Shown: positions 61,076 through 64,000 of the stretch, piece by piece
Layout: every line of letters starts with the position of its first letter
How positions within the stretch are numbered: the stretch's first letter is position 1
Assembly (NCBI RefSeq): GCF_010120715.1
Contig: NZ_CP047591.1
Coordinates: 434,001-498,000 of the forward strand
DNA from: Aminipila terrae
GTDB taxonomy: Bacteria > Bacillota > Clostridia > Peptostreptococcales > Anaerovoracaceae
Direction: 5' to 3'
DNA length: 64,000 nucleotides
The notes under the pieces: model-generated
What the model was told of the DNA's origin: nothing
Databases searched by the model: none
Seen by the model: the letters and a program-made list of their open reading frames with translations, nothing else
Translations under genes and position numbers: made by a program

Positions 61076-61573
61076 ATGGAATCAGATTACAAATTTTTAA
61101 ACAAAAAGGCCAAAAGCTGTATGAGACTTTCATCCTTTATTGGAATTACAATATTTCTTTTCATACTGGGAGTTGTCAGAGCAGTTCTTCATTTCCGAAA
61201 TGTAATGCTTCCCGACTGGGTAGATTTTGTATTTGCATTCATTATCCTGCTCTGCATATTAGAGATTATTTTTGCACCCACCATCCGATATAAACGATAT
61301 AAATACTATATCGATGAAGAAAAGATGATTGTTATAGAAGGGCTCTGGTTTATTACTAAGACTATTGCTCCCATAGAACGTGTTCATCAGATTGCCATTG
61401 AAAGAGGGCCTGTTGATCGTTTATATGGTCTTAGTAAAGTGGTGGCAACCACTGCCGGTGGCAATGTTACCATCAGTTTTTTAGAAGATAAGATTGCCGG
61501 GGAAATTGCGGAAAGCCTTGGAATCAGGATTGGTACTATCGTAAAAGCACAAAGGAGTGATAAAAATGCCTAA
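61076..61573 (+). CDS. bacterial PH (bPH2/YdbS-like) membrane protein
   Basis: The 165-residue product has two membrane helices (residues 20-65) followed by a bPH2 domain: YKYYIDEEKMIVIEGLWFITKT and PIERVHQIAIERGPVDRLYGLSKV. It is the YdbS type. In B. subtilis ydbS-ydbT aid resistance to some lantibiotics. It overlaps the next gene by 17 bp. Confidence 0.88.
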   Translation: MESDYKFLNKKAKSCMRLSSFIGITIFLFILGVVRAVLHFRNVMLPDWVDFVFAFIILLCILEIIFAPTIRYKRYKYYIDEEKMIVIEGLWFITKTIAPIERVHQIAIERGPVDRLYGLSKVVATTAGGNVTISFLEDKIAGEIAESLGIRIGTIVKAQRSDKNA

Positions 61574-63020
61574 AGTCAGATGTCACTTCATTTCTGTGAT
61601 TATGAATACTTTTAAAGCCATCTGGTATATTATAGCTATGTTTGTTTTCCAGTTTTTAGATGCATTAAAGGATATAAAAATGCAGTCCATTCCTTCAAAA
61701 TCTGTTTTATTCGGGCTTATTATCTTTTTTGTGGTTATTATGTTTTTTTTCACTTTTAATTTATTAAAATGGTGGAAGACTAAAATATACATTGAAGGAG
61801 ATACTTTTATTCTGGAAAGAAATCAACTTTCACAAAGTAAAACTACGGTGAAACTTTCCAGTATTTCCACAGTAAATTTACAGCAGAATATCTTTGAGAA
61901 AATATTTGACGTTTATACCCTTCAATTAGATATAAATTCTTCTGTTACAGCCAATAAAACTGACTTTAATTTAGTTTTTGATGATAAAACTGCTTTTGCT
62001 TTCAGAGACTACATACTTGCATCTTTGGACAAGGAAAATTCTCACGGAAATTTAGATTCAGAACAACATTCAGTTAATACAATGAATCAGAAATCAGAGA
62101 CCAAACCAATCATCAGTTTCGGCTTTAAGGACGTAATGAGGCATTGTGTTTTAAGCTTTTCCTTTTTAGGGGGCATTTATGCTACAGCCATTGTTATTGT
62201 TGCAATAGGGGCGTTTTATACATCAAATGAAAAAATGCATCATGTCATCATGCCTGCGATTTTTTCCCTGCTTATTGCAGTTGTACCTTTTATTTATAAA
62301 AGTGTTACAGCGTTCCTGTTATATCATAATTTTGTACTGGAGAAAAACGGTGATAAGCTGATTGTGTCCTATGGACTATTTACAAGAAAACAGTTTACCT
62401 TACCATTAGATAAAACTAATGCTTTAATAATTAAGCAGCCTTTCCAGGCAAGATTTTTTAATCTTTGTTATGGAGAAATTATTAATGTAGGCATGGGAGA
62501 TGCCGGAGAGAATCAGTCCCCTATTTTCTGCCTTCTGGTAAAATACGAGACTCTACAGTCTGTAATCAGGCAAATTGCACCCCAATTTGTTATGGAAGGA
62601 AAAGAACAAAAATCTCCAAAACCAGCCATCGTTCCAGTTTTAACAAAATGGGCACTATGGGGGATTTTATTTCTTGCAGGGTTTATTATTTTTTATAAAT
62701 GGTGGATTGGACTTATTATTTTAATCTTTTTCATAATATGTGGAATCCTTTCACATGCCACAAAAGGATTAAACATAGATGAAAACAAATTGTCCATAAC
62801 CACAGGTGTATTTGATAAAAGAACCATAACAACTGCCTACAGTAAACTTCAGAATGCTACTGCAAAATACGGTCCTATCAGCCGTCGTTTAGGTATAGCT
62901 CATGGAAGTGTATCTATTTTGTCTTCTTCAGCAAATCAGATCAATGATATTGGTTACTTTCCCAAGGAACAATTTGATATCATTTCCCAGCAGATAATAT
63001 CTCACGACAGCATTAACTAA
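61557..63020 (+). CDS. bacterial PH (bPH2/YdbT-like) membrane protein
   Basis: The 487-residue product has paired membrane helices three times, each followed by a bPH2 domain (KTKIYIEGDTFILERNQLSQ; GDKLIVSYGLFTRKQFTLPLDKTNALIIKQ; ENKLSITTGVFDKRTITTAYSKLQNATAK). This is the YdbT layout, working with the YdbS-like partner upstream. Its start inside the upstream gene suggests coupling; an ATG three codons on (61566) is an alternative. Confidence 0.88.
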   Translation: MIKMPKVRCHFISVIMNTFKAIWYIIAMFVFQFLDALKDIKMQSIPSKSVLFGLIIFFVVIMFFFTFNLLKWWKTKIYIEGDTFILERNQLSQSKTTVKLSSISTVNLQQNIFEKIFDVYTLQLDINSSVTANKTDFNLVFDDKTAFAFRDYILASLDKENSHGNLDSEQHSVNTMNQKSETKPIISFGFKDVMRHCVLSFSFLGGIYATAIVIVAIGAFYTSNEKMHHVIMPAIFSLLIAVVPFIYKSVTAFLLYHNFVLEKNGDKLIVSYGLFTRKQFTLPLDKTNALIIKQPFQARFFNLCYGEIINVGMGDAGENQSPIFCLLVKYETLQSVIRQIAPQFVMEGKEQKSPKPAIVPVLTKWALWGILFLAGFIIFYKWWIGLIILIFFIICGILSHATKGLNIDENKLSITTGVFDKRTITTAYSKLQNATAKYGPISRRLGIAHGSVSILSSSANQINDIGYFPKEQFDIISQQIISHDSIN

Positions 63021-63099
63021 AGAATGAATTCCCTCCTTGGGTTTTATGAATTTATTTTGTAAAAAAAGGCATACTATTCATAAACAGGAGGGATTTTTT

Positions 63100-64000
63100 A
63101 TGCAGGTAAATAATTTTTGGGCAGAGACTTTGAAAAGCGCCCTGCCAGTTGGAGAAAGCTTTGATATTCTCGCAAGAGAAATTCAGATTGGAGACAAAAA
63201 CGCTGTTATGTTTTTTGTAGATGGTCTTGTAACAAATCAGCTGATGCCTGTTGTTATGTCTTATTTACTCAAAGTTGATTCCAATAACACCAGAAACGTT
63301 ACAGATTCTAAAGAATTTATAAAAATAAACTTACCTTACCTGAGTACATCCACAGAATCAAAAGTTGAAAACATTTTAAAAGCTGTTTTTTCAGGCTTAG
63401 TAGCCATAGCTGTTGAGGGTTTAATGAGGTTATCATTATTGATGTCAGATCCTATCCAAACAGAAGTGTTGAGGAACCTACCAAGGAAAAAAGCCTCAGA
63501 GGTGCTAAAGATGGTTTTACAGAAGCTTTTATGACAAATATCGCTTTAATCCGGAGAAGAATACGTGACCCAAAGCTTATTTTTAAATCCCATACCATAG
63601 GAAATTCAACCAAAACAGATGTAAGCCTTGTATATCTCAAAGGAAAGGCAGATGAGGCTTTGGTCCAGAAAATTTCTGATAAGTTGAATTCTATTTCCAT
63701 AGAAGCCATATCTGTAGCAGATCAGACTATTGCAGAGCATATTGTACAGGATCCTAGCAACAAAAGTTTCCTTGGATGGTTAAATCCCTATCCCAAAGTC
63801 AGATATACCCAGCGGCCAGATGTTGCTGCAGCGCATATTTCAGAAGGAAAAATTGCAATAATTGTTGATACCAGTCCAACTGTTATATTGCTTCCTACAG
63901 GCATATTTGATTTTTTACAGGATGTAGATGATTATTATTTTCCAGCTTTTACTGGTAACTATTTTCGTTTATTAAGAACCATTAATTTTGTAGGAATTAT
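63100..64000 (+). pseudogene. GerA/SpoVAF-family spore germination protein, frameshifted and cut by the window end
   Basis: The ATG at 63100 follows AGGAGG and starts VNNFWAETLKSALPVGESFD, then FFVDGLVTN. The frame leaves the family after IAVEG at a T3 run (63420-63422) and ends at 63534. A one-base shift restores EGFNEVIIIDVRSYPNRSVEEP, then SLRGAKDGFTEAFMTNIALI with RRRIRDPKL and, at the window end, DDYYFPAFTGNYFRLLRTIN. A T lost from TTTT explains it. The order is that of GerAA/SpoVAF A-subunits; SpoVAF is somewhat favoured. The rest lies outside the window. Confidence 0.85.

Overview
The window looks like chromosomal DNA of a low-GC, endospore-forming, Gram-positive anaerobe (class Clostridia). 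It carries spoVT, spoVG, a GerA/SpoVAF-type germination gene, flavodiiron and rubredoxin modules, and the purR-spoVG / glmU-prs-pth-mfd-spoVT-yabM-mazG-rqcP gene neighbourhood conserved in Firmicutes. The genus cannot be fixed by eye.

Layout. 1-2.05 kb: the start of a large secreted GLUG-repeat surface protein. 2.1-2.7 kb: a cobalamin riboswitch and terminator in front of a single 52-residue DUF2292 (YezD-like) gene. 2.9-12.2 kb: a Tad/Flp type IVc pilus locus (prepilin peptidase, Flp pilin, TadE, CpaB, TadZ, TadA, TadB, TadC, DUF192, coiled-coil protein, TadG-like protein). Its leader holds two tandem c-di-GMP-I riboswitches, each with its own terminator. 13.0-18.2 kb and 25.1-30.3 kb: two nearly identical rrn operons in direct orientation, one with tRNA-Ile and one with tRNA-Ala in the spacer, both ending in tRNA-Glu and tRNA-Leu. 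18.8-24.9 kb, between them: tRNA-Glu(CTC), a lone phage holin, a frameshifted ABC-F ribosome-protection gene behind a leader-peptide attenuator, and a redox cluster. That cluster has a broken Rrf2 regulator, a 634-residue acyl-CoA dehydrogenase / ETF-alpha / rubredoxin fusion, and the flavodiiron protein FprA.

30.9-37.2 kb: DUF421/DUF4363 pair, THF riboswitch with folT, then rqcP, hup, mazG, a SpoVB/MurJ-like flippase and an amidohydrolase on the minus strand. 37.4-46.5 kb: spoVT, mfd, pth, prs, a GlmU reduced to its acetyltransferase half, murC, purR, spoVG. 46.8-51.7 kb: a thioredoxin reductase-like protein with thioredoxin, a CofE-like protein, a lytic transglycosylase and a frameshifted NCS2 purine permease. 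51.9-56.0 kb: an FHA-domain FtsW/RodA protein, its partner penicillin-binding protein and an unknown protein. 56-64 kb: a serine hydrolase, pyrE, a SigV/RsiV-type sigma/anti-sigma pair with an apparent self-recognised promoter, peroxiredoxin, two PH-domain membrane proteins, and the start of a frameshifted spore germination gene.

Three themes stand out. Ligand-sensing RNA is dense (B12, two c-di-GMP, THF, one translation attenuator). The fusion enzyme plus FprA suggests an electron route from acyl-CoA via ETF-like flavin and rubredoxin to O2 or NO, under an Rrf2 regulator whose near-palindromic operator appears to occur twice. Four genes are broken by what look like single-base deletions, so sequence error must be weighed against true decay.
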